A stretch of DNA of 64,000 nt from an uncultured Paracoccaceae bacterium (GCA_947500055.1 CANMQO010000001.1:124001-188000); one strand, 5' to 3'. Shown: positions 42,528 through 51,606, counted from the stretch's first letter. The notes: a model not told the origin generated them from the sequence alone. Numbers and translations: made by a program.

Positions 42528-43079
42528 TCAGAAACGGAAACCGGCCCGAAGGGTCACGGAATTCGTTTCGATATCGTCGTCGGCAGAACCGACATCACGG
42601 TATTGGCTGCGCAGATATTCCGCACCAACTGTGAAGTTTTCGCTGACCGCGAAATCATAGCCGATTCCATAAACCGAACCTTTGGCTGTCCCGCCCTCTT
42701 CGACCTTGGCCCGTGCAAGGCCCGCCGTGCCATAGAGCAGACCGCCCACAACCGGGATACCCACCCGCCCTTTGATGTGCATTGGCTGCTCCAGCTCGGA
42801 GCTGTGGGGCGCGTTATAGCTGAACTCGCCCCCGACCACCGCTGAACCCATGTCAAAGTTGTAGCCGGCAAACCCGCCAAAGGCATTTTCGGCGTCATTG
42901 GGTGCATCTTTGCCGATCTCACGTCCAATGGACAAACCGCCGTAGAAGCCAGACAAATCCTGCGCTTCGGAGATCTGTGGCAAGGTGACCATCGCGGTTG
43001 CGCATATCAGCCCGCACACTGTGTGTACCCAAGCCGCGTTAAAGCTGCGTTGACCTGTAGATTTGGCTTTTTTGAACAT
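42528..43079 (-). CDS. Outer-membrane beta-barrel protein
   Basis: A 183-residue protein with a long N-terminal signal region (MFKKAKSTGQRSF to about SEAQD). It is followed by alternating strands typical of an eight-stranded OmpA/Omp25-like barrel: LSGFYGGLSIGREIG, AGYNFDMGSAVVGGEFSY, HIKGRVGIPVVGGLLYGTAGLA, YDFAVSENFTVGAEYLRSQY and the C-terminal VTLRAGFRF with terminal Phe, the outer-membrane insertion signal. The ligand or role is unknown. Confidence 0.88.
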   Translation of the reverse strand: MFKKAKSTGQRSFNAAWVHTVCGLICATAMVTLPQISEAQDLSGFYGGLSIGREIGKDAPNDAENAFGGFAGYNFDMGSAVVGGEFSYNAPHSSELEQPMHIKGRVGIPVVGGLLYGTAGLARAKVEEGGTAKGSVYGIGYDFAVSENFTVGAEYLRSQYRDVGSADDDIETNSVTLRAGFRF

Positions 43080-43232
43080 TTCCTGTTTTCCTTTTTAGGG
43101 TTTCGTTCGTGCAGCCAGATGTCATTCAATGGGGATAGGAAGTCGTCCGGTCCTGTCGGTTGAGATACCAAAATGCGTCATCCGGCAGGCCCGGAACAAA
43201 AGCGTGCCTGGGCGGGCTAATCCGGTCCGCGT

Positions 43233-43252
43233 GGGTTGGCATGATCCAACCC
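43233..43252. other. Short hairpin after the universal stress gene
   Basis: Perfect 7-bp stem GGGTTGG / CCAACCC with loop CATGAT, 16 nt beyond the universal stress gene stop on the minus strand. Possible 3'-end structure; no T-run. Confidence 0.4.
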
Positions 43253-43267
43253 GGGCCGGGCAACGCG

Positions 43268-44119
43268 TCAATGCGCCAACAGCACCGGGTATTCGCGCTG
43301 CTTCACCAAAACCTCTGTCGTGCCACCAAAGATAAGTTCGGTCCAGCGGCTACGCCCGTAAGCCCCCATGACGATCAGATCGACGGCACGTTCCTGCGCG
43401 CGTTCCAGGATGGCCTGGCCGACGGTTTGACCCGCGCTGGAATATTCCTGCACAGTCACCCGGCAACCGTGATGGCTAAGCCAAGTGGCCAAATCGGCGC
43501 CCGGGTTTTCCCCGTCTTCCCATTGCGATGGGTTGGCGTCAAAGCAACCGATTGTCACCTCTTTGGCCATGCGCAAAAGCGGCAGTGCGGCCCGTATTGC
43601 CCGTGCGGCTGGCAGGCTGTTGTTCCAAGCGATCAGCACATTGTCAGGCTTTAGTGCCTTGCTGTCCTGTTCTACGTTTAGAATGATTGGTCCGGGTGCC
43701 TCGAACAACAGCCCGTAGACGATGTTGTTAAACGCGACGTCGTTCTCGCGCAGGCTGTTCTGCACGATGCTGATATCAGCAAAAAGCGAGCGCATTGCGA
43801 CAAGGTCGTGCAGCGCGGCAGGCTCAAGACTGATGGTTCCGACCTCGCCGGTGAGGCCTTGTTGTTTCAGGTATTCCCGCGTTTTGGATTGCGCCTCGGC
43901 GAGGTGATTGGCCATCTCATTGCGTTTGTTGACCCATCCATCCGGAACAATCGGTGCGCCATATGGCGTTGCACTGACGGTGTAGGCCAGAAGCGGTACC
44001 GGTCCGATATGGACCACACTAAGCCGCCCGGCATTTGCCTGAGCCGCATCGGTAATTGGGGCAAGGTCTGCGGTGTTGCCCTCGGGACCCTGGAGCGCCA
44101 GGAATGTGAAATTCTTCAT
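43268..44119 (-). CDS. Universal stress protein, two-domain (UspA family)
   Basis: A 283-residue cytosolic protein made of two UspA folds. The second half carries the ATP-binding motif DLIVMGAYGRSRWTELIFGGTTEVL, of the G-x2-G-x9-G-S/T type. The first half starts FTFLALQGPEGNTADLAPI and appears not to bind ATP. Such tandem proteins respond to energy or redox stress. It is read divergently from the cbpA-type gene, 123 nt apart. Confidence 0.92.
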   Translation of the reverse strand: MKNFTFLALQGPEGNTADLAPITDAAQANAGRLSVVHIGPVPLLAYTVSATPYGAPIVPDGWVNKRNEMANHLAEAQSKTREYLKQQGLTGEVGTISLEPAALHDLVAMRSLFADISIVQNSLRENDVAFNNIVYGLLFEAPGPIILNVEQDSKALKPDNVLIAWNNSLPAARAIRAALPLLRMAKEVTIGCFDANPSQWEDGENPGADLATWLSHHGCRVTVQEYSSAGQTVGQAILERAQERAVDLIVMGAYGRSRWTELIFGGTTEVLVKQREYPVLLAH

Positions 44120-44242
44120 GATGGACCTCTTGATTGCCTGGTTCGCAACCTAACCGCAGCCGAGGCCACAGAATTGAGATTAGTCAATTCCGGAGGTTTC
44201 CCTTCGTGGCAAGGTCACCGCGATGAGAAGTGAGACCAAGCA

Positions 44243-45127
44243 GTGACAGACGAAGCCCATTATCAAGCACTTGGCATTCCGACAGATGCGTCTGCCGACG
44301 ATATCAAACGCGCCTATCGTCAGATGGCCCGCAAATATCATCCCGATGTGAACACCAGCGCTGAGGCTGATGCCAAATTCAAGGCCGCCGGTGCAGCTTA
44401 TGACGTTCTCAGCAATCCTGAAAAGCGTGCTGCCTACGACCGTTTTGGCAGAGATTGGGATCAGCCGCGCCCTGATCCGGTACAGGACGCCCAATGGCAG
44501 GGTGGTTTCGCCTTTGATGAACGTGATGTGAACCCCGACATGTTCCGCGAATTCTTTGGACAGCGGTTCGGGACAGGGGGCAGGGGGCAAGATCAGCATG
44601 CGCGGATTGAAGTGGCCCTTGAAGAGGCCATAACGGGCGGGCGCCGTACTCTGCAACTGCAAGTCCCCGAAATAGACGGGTCAGGGCGGATCACTTTGAA
44701 GACAAAGGTTATCGAACTGGCAATTCCCAAGGGCATTCTGCCCGGTCAGCAATTACGGTTGCAGGGGCAGGGCGGAGAAGGGGGCGATCTATTCGTCGAA
44801 ATAGCGTTCAAGCCGCACCCGATCTACCGCGTGGACGGGCGCGACCTGCATGTGACGCTGCCGATAACCCCGTGGGAGGCCGCGTTGGGCGGCACGGTCA
44901 GGATGCCTACACCGACAGGTCCGGTTGATCTCAAAGTGCCCGCAGATGCCCGTCAGGGCCAGAAACTGCGTCTGCGTGGCAAAGGTATGCCTGCCGCCCA
45001 GAAAGGCGATTTGTTTGCGGAGCTTCACATCGTGAACCCGCCGAAGATGTCACCCAAAGCGCGCGCGCTCTACAAGCAGCTTGCCAAGGCTCAACCATTC
45101 AACCCGCGTGCTAATCTTGGAGTATGA
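44243..45127 (+). CDS. CbpA-like DnaJ co-chaperone
   Basis: A 294-residue J-protein. The J domain occupies residues 1-65 (HYQALGIPTDASADDIKRAYRQMARKYHPDVN, HPD motif included). A short Gly-rich hinge with FGTGGRGQ follows, then two C-terminal substrate-binding domains (HARIEVALEEAITGGRRTLQL, GILPGQQLRLQGQGGEGG, HVTLPITPWEAALGGTVRMPTP). No zinc finger is present, which separates CbpA from DnaJ. It starts with GTG. The cbpM-type modulator gene follows after 4 nt. Confidence 0.94.
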   Translation: MTDEAHYQALGIPTDASADDIKRAYRQMARKYHPDVNTSAEADAKFKAAGAAYDVLSNPEKRAAYDRFGRDWDQPRPDPVQDAQWQGGFAFDERDVNPDMFREFFGQRFGTGGRGQDQHARIEVALEEAITGGRRTLQLQVPEIDGSGRITLKTKVIELAIPKGILPGQQLRLQGQGGEGGDLFVEIAFKPHPIYRVDGRDLHVTLPITPWEAALGGTVRMPTPTGPVDLKVPADARQGQKLRLRGKGMPAAQKGDLFAELHIVNPPKMSPKARALYKQLAKAQPFNPRANLGV

Positions 45128-45131
45128 CGCC

Positions 45132-45446
45132 ATGAAAAAAGCAAAACACCGTACCAACCGCATTGATGTCATCGAAACGTTGTCATTATCTGAACTGACG
45201 GTGTTTTGCGGCACAAACGCGGATTGGGTTTTCACCCTGGTCGAGCATGGCGTTGTTGCGCCGATTGCGCGTTCGGCACCTGAATGGGAGTTCACGCCGT
45301 CGCATATCGCGCGGGCCCGCAAGGCCGCCCGTTTGATGCGTGACTTGGGATTGAATGTTGCGGGCGTGGCTTTGGTACTTGATCTGATTGATGAGCGCGA
45401 CGCCCTGACCCGAAAATTGGCGCTACTTGAAGCGTCTGATATGTGA
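45132..45446 (+). CDS. Chaperone modulator CbpM-like protein
   Basis: A 104-residue MerR-like helical protein: LSLSELTVFCGTNADWVFTLVEHGVVAPIA, WEFTPSHIARARKAARLMRDLGLNVAGVALVLDLIDERDAL. CbpM binds the J domain of CbpA and blocks its DnaK contact. Four nt separate the two genes, so the stoichiometry is probably coupled. The ATG at 45132 lies in the normal place; the same frame continues upstream inside cbpA. Confidence 0.9.
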   Translation: MKKAKHRTNRIDVIETLSLSELTVFCGTNADWVFTLVEHGVVAPIARSAPEWEFTPSHIARARKAARLMRDLGLNVAGVALVLDLIDERDALTRKLALLEASDM

Positions 45447-45798
45447 CGTTCTGGATGTAAACGCCACGTGACGCAGTCGTGTTCTGCGCAGGAATTCTAG
45501 CCGGCGCGTGAATCTAATGTAGATTGGCAATTCGACCTCTGTTATCCGGCGATCGTCAAAATTTCCAGCCCAAATATCTGTCAAGAATACCCTTGTTGCT
45601 GACATCAGCGCCCTGGCGGGTGGACCTCGGCGCAAGGTCGAGAATGCTAAAAAGCTTGCTTCGACATGTTCCGGGTGTTTTCATTGTGGAACAAATAGGT
45701 TTCTCCGTTCGGTTTTAATTCCACCGGCGCAACAGCGCATTGATCGACGCAAGAAAAAGGGAAAGGCAAAAAACTTCAATTATTAGAGGGAGGAAGCT
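45447..45798. other. Intergenic stretch of 352 nt
   Basis: Between cbpM and the binding-protein gene. No coding frame with convincing features, no tRNA and no strong hairpin were seen. The last about 100 nt are AT-rich (poly-A tracts near 45,755-45,775) and end in GAGGGAGGA at about 45,785, the ribosome site of the next gene; the promoter of that operon probably lies here. Confidence 0.5.
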
Positions 45799-46938
45799 AT
45801 GCTAAATAGTCATCTCTCCGTGACGGGAATATTGGCGTCATCGCTATTCCTTTGCGGAGCCGCAGCACTGCCCCTGTCCGCGCAGGACACCGCAACCGCT
45901 GCACAGCAAGAAATCACATTTACTTCGTGGACAGGCCCGTACATGCGCAGTCAGATGCTCGGCTTTGTGCGGCCATATGAAGAGGCAAACGATGTGCGCG
46001 TCCATGTTGAGCACTACAATGGCGGTATTTCGGAAATCCGCGATCAGGTAGAATCGGCCAATGTTGTCTGGGACGTCGTCGATCTCACGCAAGCGGATTC
46101 ACTGCGCGCCTGTGAGGAGGGATTGCTGGAGGATCTATCCGGCATCACCCTGCCTGCGGGTAAGGACGGCACCCCTTTCCAGGAGGATTTTGTGCCGGGT
46201 GCCCTGAGTGATTGCGGTGTTGGCGTGATCGAATGGGCCACCGCCTTTGCCTATGCAGAAACGGCGTTCAGCGACAATCCGCCGCAAAGCATCGGTGATT
46301 TTTTTGATACCGAGACCTATCCAGGTGCGCGTGCAATCCGCAATGACCCCACTGTCATCATGGAATGGGCATTGATGGCTGATGGCGTTGTCCGTGAAGA
46401 TGTTTATCCGACGCTTGAAACCGCTGAAGGTGTTGCACAGGCGCTTGGCGTGATGGATGCGATCAAGCCCGGTCTCCAGGTCTGGTCTACGGGGCGCGAA
46501 CCCGTTCGGCTTCTGAACGCCGGTGATGTTGTCATGTCGTCAATCTGGGCCACCACCGGCGCAGCGGCCGCAGAAGAAGAGGGCGCAAGTTTTGTCATCG
46601 TCTTTGATGGTCGGGTGCTTGAACTTGATCTGTTTGGTATTCCGAAGGGCAGCCTCAATAAAGAGGCCGCGCTGGAATTCATCCGCTTCGCAAGTTCTTC
46701 TGAATCGCTCGCCAATATGGTGGGCTATTTGCCGAACGGGCCGACACGTAAATCGTCGATGGCACTGCTGTCAGACGAAACACTCGCGAAAATCCCGAAT
46801 AGCCCGGCATATGCCGATAATCTCAGCATCGTGTCAGATGCGGACTGGTGGTCCCAAAACCACGGACGTCTCGAAGAGGTGTTTCAGCAATGGCTCACCA
46901 CCAATGACCAGCAGGGCCCTGCTGGCACAACACGATAG
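45799..46938 (+). CDS. PotD-type substrate-binding protein linked to a BCCT carrier
   Basis: A 379-residue exported binding protein with a signal peptide (MLNSHLSVTGILASSLFLCGAAALPLSAQD). It is homologous to the PotD-type protein at 34036: SWTGPYMRSQMLGF, WDVVDLTQADSLRACEEGL, FFDTETYPGARAIRND and a C-terminal HGRLEEVFQQWL. No ABC ATPase or permease gene follows; 12 nt later a BCCT secondary carrier begins. It may serve the ABC permeases at 35236-38119 as a second receptor, or deliver to, or sense for, the BCCT carrier. Confidence 0.9.
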   Translation: MLNSHLSVTGILASSLFLCGAAALPLSAQDTATAAQQEITFTSWTGPYMRSQMLGFVRPYEEANDVRVHVEHYNGGISEIRDQVESANVVWDVVDLTQADSLRACEEGLLEDLSGITLPAGKDGTPFQEDFVPGALSDCGVGVIEWATAFAYAETAFSDNPPQSIGDFFDTETYPGARAIRNDPTVIMEWALMADGVVREDVYPTLETAEGVAQALGVMDAIKPGLQVWSTGREPVRLLNAGDVVMSSIWATTGAAAAEEEGASFVIVFDGRVLELDLFGIPKGSLNKEAALEFIRFASSSESLANMVGYLPNGPTRKSSMALLSDETLAKIPNSPAYADNLSIVSDADWWSQNHGRLEEVFQQWLTTNDQQGPAGTTR

Positions 46939-46950
46939 AAGGGGGTCAAT

Positions 46951-48552
46951 ATGCCTAATCCAAAGCACCGCGCGCCCGATAACCTGATTGCGAAATCAGG
47001 CCCGTTCAAGGGGATGAATACCTTCATGGCGCTTGCTTCAATGGTGATGATCGTCGCTTTTGTCGCTTACACGATCGTGGATGTCGAAAGATCATCCGCC
47101 GTCTTTGCCGCCGGAAAGGGGTTCATTATCGGCAGCATGAACTGGTTTTATGTGCTGGTCGTGAATGCCGCCCTGTTCTTTTCGCTTTGGCTGCTGTTCA
47201 GCCGCTTCGGTGATGTGAAGCTGGGAAAAGATGATGACGAGCCGGATTTTTCCACATTCTCGTGGATTGCGATGCTGTTTTCGGCAGGTCTTGGCTCCGG
47301 CCTGATCTATTGGGGTGTGGCAGAGCCGATGTTCCACATCCAGGGCAATCCGTTTGCAGATGCAAATGGCATCGCTGCCGGATCCAGTGAGGCCGCCGTC
47401 AAGGCGGTGACCGTCACGATCTTTCACTGGGGTTTCCATGGTTGGGGGCTTTATGTGCTGGCGGGAATGTCGCTGGCGTATTTCGCCTATCGCCATGATC
47501 TGCCTTTGACGCCACGTGCAGCGCTTTATCCGATCCTGAAGCACCACATATATGGCCCATGGGGGCATCTTGTTGATCTGATTGCTGTTTTTGGCACGAT
47601 CTTTGGTATCGCAACCTCGCTTGGTCTGGGGATCACGCCGATTGCCGCCGGGCTGGAACGGCTGGGCTGGATCGAAAACAACCTGACAAATCAGCTGGTG
47701 CTTGTTGGGTTTATCACGATACTTGGCACGGCCTCTGCCGCGTCTGGCGTGGGCAAAGGCGTGCGCATTCTGTCAGAGCTGAATGTGATGTTCAGTCTTG
47801 GGCTTTTGCTGTTGTTCCTGATCCTTGGACCAACAGCGTTCTTGCTTGGGGTGACCATTTCGGGCATCGGCGATTATTTGTGGAACGTTGTCCCCATGGG
47901 GTTCAACATCATCGGCGATCCGGAAAATGAATGGCAAAGCTGGTGGACTATCTTTTATTGGGGCTGGTGGATCGCATGGTGCCCATTCGTGGGCATGTTT
48001 ATCGCCCGTGTATCCAAGGGTCGCACGATCAAGGAGTTCTGCATTGCGGTGCTGTTCGTGCCGGTGACGGTTGTCATGGTCTGGATGGGTGTCTTTGGCG
48101 GGGCCGCAGCCGGTGTTGAGCTGTTCAACCAGGGCGGTGTTGTTGAGGCGGTGAATGCCGACTACGCACGCGGTGTGTTCCAGACCGTTGCCGGTTTTGG
48201 ATATGAATGGCTGACCACGCCGATTTTCTTCCTGATCACGATCCTGCTGATCTCGTGGTTTGTCACCTCGTCGGATTCAGGGACGCTGGTGATGTGCACC
48301 ATGTTGTCGATGGGCGATGAACATCCGCCAATCAGGTTCCGCATATTCTGGGGTCTGATTTCCGGTGCAGTGGCGGCGGTCCTGATGTTGGCGGGGGGGC
48401 TTTCGGCCTTGCAGACGGCCTCGATCGTTGCCGGGCTGCCAATTGCGGTGATTGTCTTGCTGATGATCTACGGCATGGTCAAAACACTGCACGAGGAACA
48501 TCCGCTGCCTGAGTATAAGGACAAATACGAGTGGGAGTTCCTCAACCGCTAG
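46951..48552 (+). CDS. BCCT-family (betaine/carnitine/choline) transporter
   Basis: A 533-residue secondary carrier with 12 helices. The family motif is FSAGLGSGLIYWGVAEPMFHIQGNP (about residues 110-135). The Trp-rich signature is NEWQSWWTIFYWGWWIAWCPFVGMFIARVSKGRTIKEF (about 328-365). These are typical of Na+- or H+-coupled uptake of quaternary amines such as glycine betaine, choline or carnitine. The C-terminal tail is short, unlike osmosensing BetP. It ends in a strong terminator and shares a transcript with the binding protein upstream. Confidence 0.94.
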   Translation: MPNPKHRAPDNLIAKSGPFKGMNTFMALASMVMIVAFVAYTIVDVERSSAVFAAGKGFIIGSMNWFYVLVVNAALFFSLWLLFSRFGDVKLGKDDDEPDFSTFSWIAMLFSAGLGSGLIYWGVAEPMFHIQGNPFADANGIAAGSSEAAVKAVTVTIFHWGFHGWGLYVLAGMSLAYFAYRHDLPLTPRAALYPILKHHIYGPWGHLVDLIAVFGTIFGIATSLGLGITPIAAGLERLGWIENNLTNQLVLVGFITILGTASAASGVGKGVRILSELNVMFSLGLLLLFLILGPTAFLLGVTISGIGDYLWNVVPMGFNIIGDPENEWQSWWTIFYWGWWIAWCPFVGMFIARVSKGRTIKEFCIAVLFVPVTVVMVWMGVFGGAAAGVELFNQGGVVEAVNADYARGVFQTVAGFGYEWLTTPIFFLITILLISWFVTSSDSGTLVMCTMLSMGDEHPPIRFRIFWGLISGAVAAVLMLAGGLSALQTASIVAGLPIAVIVLLMIYGMVKTLHEEHPLPEYKDKYEWEFLNR

Positions 48553-48575
48553 GCATTGCCTTTTACAAAAAAAGG

Positions 48576-48604
48576 AACGGGCGGCACTTCGCCGCCCGTT
48601 TTGC
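48576..48604. terminator. Rho-independent terminator between convergent genes
   Basis: Perfect 10-bp stem AACGGGCGGC / GCCGCCCGTT with loop ACTTC, followed by TTTT on the plus strand and preceded by a poly-A tract, which gives a U-run on the minus strand. It can end both the BCCT and the K+ channel transcripts. Confidence 0.85.
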
Positions 48605-48613
48605 GTTTGGCTG

Positions 48614-49555
48614 TCAGTTCAGATTCTCGCCGCAATGGGGGCATTGCCTTGCGGTTTTGGTTCCTTCCGCCCTTTGCACATCTGCCCTGATTTCCTCTGC
48701 GATGCGGCGGCTTAGCCCCAGATCCCGCCGGACGATTTCAAGTTCCCTTTCTTCGTCTGCATCGATCACGCCATCTTCGAGGGCGACGCGCAGTTCCTTG
48801 GCCATCTCAGCCCGCCGGCGACGCAGTAAATCGGCCATACCGCTTGCCAGAATACCGGCGGGCAGTGCCGCGATCCCGATACCCACGACGCCGACCAATG
48901 ACCCGAATATCTGACCGGCGGGTGTCGCCGGTGTCACATCCCCATAACCAACCGTGGTCAGTGTCGCCATGGCCCACCACATCGCCGCCGGGATAGAGCC
49001 AAACTTGTCCGGCTGCACCTCGTGTTCGGCCAGATAGGCGCCGCTGGCCGCCAGAACCAACAGGACGATGAGGATGAAGAAGCCCGCAAAGAACGCGTTG
49101 GCCTCTTCGCGGAACACGTCCAGCAGCATCGACATGGCCGAAGAATAGCGGGTCAGTTTCAGAATGCGCAGGAGGCGCAGGATCCGGAGAAACCGCAGAT
49201 CCATATCCACGACAAAGCCAAGATAGAAAGGCAGAATCGCGATCAGATCGATCAGGGCAAGTGGTGACGTCATATAAGCGATCCGGGGATATTTGCCATC
49301 GCTGAATTCGGGATTCGCTGGGCAGGCCCAGACCCGGACGGCATATTCGACAGTAAAAACTGCCACCGAGATGATCTCGATCACCCAAAAGACCAACCGG
49401 AACCGTATTTCGATACTTTCGACAGTTTCCAGAATGACAGCCGCGACGTTGATCGCGATCAGCGTGATCAGGAACAGGTCGAGAAGTCTGCCCAGCAGGT
49501 CAGATCGGCTGCTTGGGTCGAGTTTTTCGTGGACGATTTTCTGAAGCTGGCCCAA
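48614..49555 (-). CDS. Voltage-gated potassium channel (Kv-like, 6-TM)
   Basis: A 313-residue channel. Six helices are visible. S4 reads LRFLRILRLLRILKLTRYS, with five regularly spaced arginine/lysine residues. The pore loop contains MWWAMATLTTVGYGDVTPATP, the K+ selectivity filter TVGYGD. After S6 comes a cytosolic helical tail of about 75 residues (LRVALEDGVIDADEERELEIVRRDLGLSRR) that ends in a CPHCG pair like half a zinc ribbon. No RCK or cyclic-nucleotide domain follows. Confidence 0.92.
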   Translation of the reverse strand: MGQLQKIVHEKLDPSSRSDLLGRLLDLFLITLIAINVAAVILETVESIEIRFRLVFWVIEIISVAVFTVEYAVRVWACPANPEFSDGKYPRIAYMTSPLALIDLIAILPFYLGFVVDMDLRFLRILRLLRILKLTRYSSAMSMLLDVFREEANAFFAGFFILIVLLVLAASGAYLAEHEVQPDKFGSIPAAMWWAMATLTTVGYGDVTPATPAGQIFGSLVGVVGIGIAALPAGILASGMADLLRRRRAEMAKELRVALEDGVIDADEERELEIVRRDLGLSRRIAEEIRADVQRAEGTKTARQCPHCGENLN

Positions 49556-49699
49556 CGCATTGCACCCTTGGTCGGCATCGATAACCCGATACTAACCCGA
49601 GAACAGGTGGGTTTGGTGCATTTTCTGCCAATGCGTTGTGGGTAGCCGGATTGGTTGGGTTGCTGCGGAAAACCGACCGGCCTGAAGAGGTGGCTGATC

Positions 49700-50209
49700 T
49701 TAGCTTTCCGACAAGGCCACTTTCATGTCTTTGACCTGATAGATCACTTCACCGTCCGCCTCGACAATCCCGTCAGCGACACCCATGGTCAGGCGGCGTG
49801 TCTGTATCGCCTTGGTGAAATCAATCTTGTATGTCAGCATCTTGCGGTCGGGGCGGACCATGCCCGTCAGCTTCACTTCGCCAACGCCAAGCGCATAGCC
49901 ACGCCCTTGCCAGCCCCGCCAGCCAAGATTGAAGCCGGTCAACTGCCACAGCCCGTCAAGGCCCAGGCATCCCGGCATGATCGGGTTGCCGGGGAAATGG
50001 CAGTCAAAGAACCAAAGGTCGGGCGTGATATCAAACTCGGCCAGCACGTGGCCCTTACCATGCGCGCCACCATCACCCGAGATGTCGGTGATCCGGTCCA
50101 TCATCAGCATTGGCGGGGCAGGGAGCTGTGCATTGCCGGGGCCAAAAAGTTCTCCCCGGGCGCATTTCAACAGGTCGTCCTTGTCAAAGCTGGAAGGATA
50201 GTCCGCCAT
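49700..50209 (-). CDS. fabA: 3-hydroxydecanoyl-ACP dehydratase/isomerase
   Basis: A 169-residue hot-dog-fold enzyme that dehydrates 3-hydroxydecanoyl-ACP and isomerises the product to cis-3-decenoyl-ACP, the branch point to unsaturated fatty acids. FabA hallmarks are [34 protein letters not shown] with the catalytic His and Asp, and GVGEVKLTG. The start at 50209 ([12 protein letters not shown]) is the usual length; an ATG at 50227 is in frame. It is divergent from irr. The partner fabB does not follow, since the K+ channel is next on this strand. Confidence 0.95.
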   Translation of the reverse strand: MADYPSSFDKDDLLKCARGELFGPGNAQLPAPPMLMMDRITDISGDGGAHGKGHVLAEFDITPDLWFFDCHFPGNPIMPGCLGLDGLWQLTGFNLGWRGWQGRGYALGVGEVKLTGMVRPDRKMLTYKIDFTKAIQTRRLTMGVADGIVEADGEVIYQVKDMKVALSES

Positions 50210-50350
50210 TTTTCTGGTCTCATTCATTGCTACTGCGTCAACCGATCTCTATCACCGAGCACTTCTTCAGGGCAAGTGCGTGTCATTTCAGACTATTTTG
50301 TTTGATCCGAAGGTGTTTCTTCCCATATTAAGGAGAGAGGCAACACTTGG

Positions 50351-50773
50351 ATGAACATGACCGACCTTGAGACAGAGCGGAGCGCAGCCTGGCTGGCCGG
50401 TGCGGGTTTACGCCCGACGCGGCAGCGACTGGCATTGGCCGGATTACTGGTCGGGGATGGCAAGGATCGCCATGTCACGGCTGAAAGTCTATTTGATGCC
50501 GCGTCATGCTCGGCAGAAAAAGTGTCGCTGGCGACGGTATATAATACGCTGCGCGCATTCTGTGATGCCGGCCTGATGCGCGAAATTACGGTGGATGGAT
50601 CAAAAAGTTACTTCGATACCAATATGTCAGACCACCCGCATTTCTATTGGGAAGACAGTGCAAAACTGACGGATGCCCCGGCACAGGATTTGCAGATCAG
50701 CAAGCTGCCTGCTGCCCCGGATGGCGCTGAAATTGCGTCTGTCGATGTTGTGATCCGGTTGCGCCGCACCTGA
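50351..50773 (+). CDS. irr: Iron response regulator Irr (Fur family)
   Basis: A 140-residue Fur-family winged-helix regulator. It has LRPTRQRLALAGLLVGDGKDRHVTAESLFDAA, the recognition helix VSLATVYNTLRAFCDAGLMREI and the Irr-typical SDHPHFYWEDS in place of Fur's Cys-rich sites. Irr in alphaproteobacteria acts at low iron and is destabilised or inactivated by heme. Divergence from fabA is the usual roseobacter arrangement. I could not find a confident Irr box in the 141-nt gap. Confidence 0.92.
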   Translation: MNMTDLETERSAAWLAGAGLRPTRQRLALAGLLVGDGKDRHVTAESLFDAASCSAEKVSLATVYNTLRAFCDAGLMREITVDGSKSYFDTNMSDHPHFYWEDSAKLTDAPAQDLQISKLPAAPDGAEIASVDVVIRLRRT

Positions 50774-50856
50774 ACATCTCGGTCAGGATTTACCGACCTT
50801 GTCCAACGGTTTAGATGCGGCCATGTTGCGTGTCATTCGCTTTTTGGGGTGCGGTG

Positions 50857-51579
50857 ATGGCCGAAGAAAAACGTACAGAAATGGTATTGTCCTATTACCG
50901 CGTGCGGACCGCGCTTGGTATGTTGGGGATTTTCCTGCCGATTGTCCTGATCGTCGGGGGATTGATTTATGATCAGAGGATTGAGCCGTCGATCAGCGAT
51001 TTTTATCACACCATCTACCGTGATGTCTTTGTTGGCAGTCTTTGCGCAATCGGCGTCTTTCTGATCTCCTACCGGGGCTACAAATTGCAGAGCGGGGAAC
51101 TTTTCGACGACAATTGGGTGGCAACGGCGGCCGGTTTTTCCGCCTTTGGTGTTGCGCTGTTTCCCAATGAGGGGCCGCCGGAGAAGTTGCTGATACTCCG
51201 GGAGGCAGGCGTTCTGGTTGGGACCAGCCCGATGTGGCACTATCTATCCGCGCTTGTGTTCTTTGGGTGCCTTGCGAATTTCTGTTTCAAATTTGCGCGC
51301 ACAGCTAAGAAGCGACGCAAGCCTATCTATCTGACCTGTGGTTGGGTGATTATCGCGATGCTGGTGGCAATCGCCGTTGCCTCGACCATCAAGATACATG
51401 GCGATGGCTGGCCGCAGGAATTTGTGATCCGGTCCAAACTCGTCCTTTGGTTCGAGGCGATTGGCATATGGGCGTTTGGTTTGTCATGGCTGGTCAAAGG
51501 GCGCGCCGATATTGCATTGGCCAATCTGACCGGGGCAAAGGCGCTGGCAATCGATGATGCAGAATTGCCGAAACCCTAA
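50857..51579 (+). CDS. Polytopic membrane protein, unknown
   Basis: A 240-residue protein with six predicted helices: LGMLGIFLPIVLIVGGLIYD, DVFVGSLCAIGVFLISYRG, a Trp/Ala-rich WVATAAGFSAFGVALF, SALVFFGCLANFCFKFA, LTCGWVIIAMLVAIAVAS and LWFEAIGIWAFGLSWLV. A conserved-looking loop, EPSISDFYHTIYRD, follows helix 1. I do not recognise the family beyond a general likeness to DUF998-type proteins. The start at 50857 is preferred over an ATG at 50815. Its stop lies 5 nt before a REP palindrome. Confidence 0.65.
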   Translation: MAEEKRTEMVLSYYRVRTALGMLGIFLPIVLIVGGLIYDQRIEPSISDFYHTIYRDVFVGSLCAIGVFLISYRGYKLQSGELFDDNWVATAAGFSAFGVALFPNEGPPEKLLILREAGVLVGTSPMWHYLSALVFFGCLANFCFKFARTAKKRRKPIYLTCGWVIIAMLVAIAVASTIKIHGDGWPQEFVIRSKLVLWFEAIGIWAFGLSWLVKGRADIALANLTGAKALAIDDAELPKP

Positions 51580-51583
51580 GGAG

Positions 51584-51606
51584 GATGGGTTAAAACCCAT
51601 CTTACG
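51584..51606. repeat. REP palindrome, left of the RAYT gene
   Basis: GATGGGTTAAAACCCATC (perfect palindromic arms around AA) followed by TTACG. The identical sequence occurs at 59784-59806, and facing partners are at 52114 and 59833. It stands 52 nt upstream of the RAYT start, a position typical for REPs mobilised by their RAYT. Confidence 0.85.

Noticed and set aside
45423..45635. Small minus-strand frame over the cbpM end and the following gap
   Set aside because: Arg-rich composition, no ribosome site and overlap with cbpM; likely chance.
50228..50350. Irr box between fabA and irr
   Set aside because: The AT-rich stretch near 50,285-50,305 shows no convincing match to the dyad I know for Irr sites.
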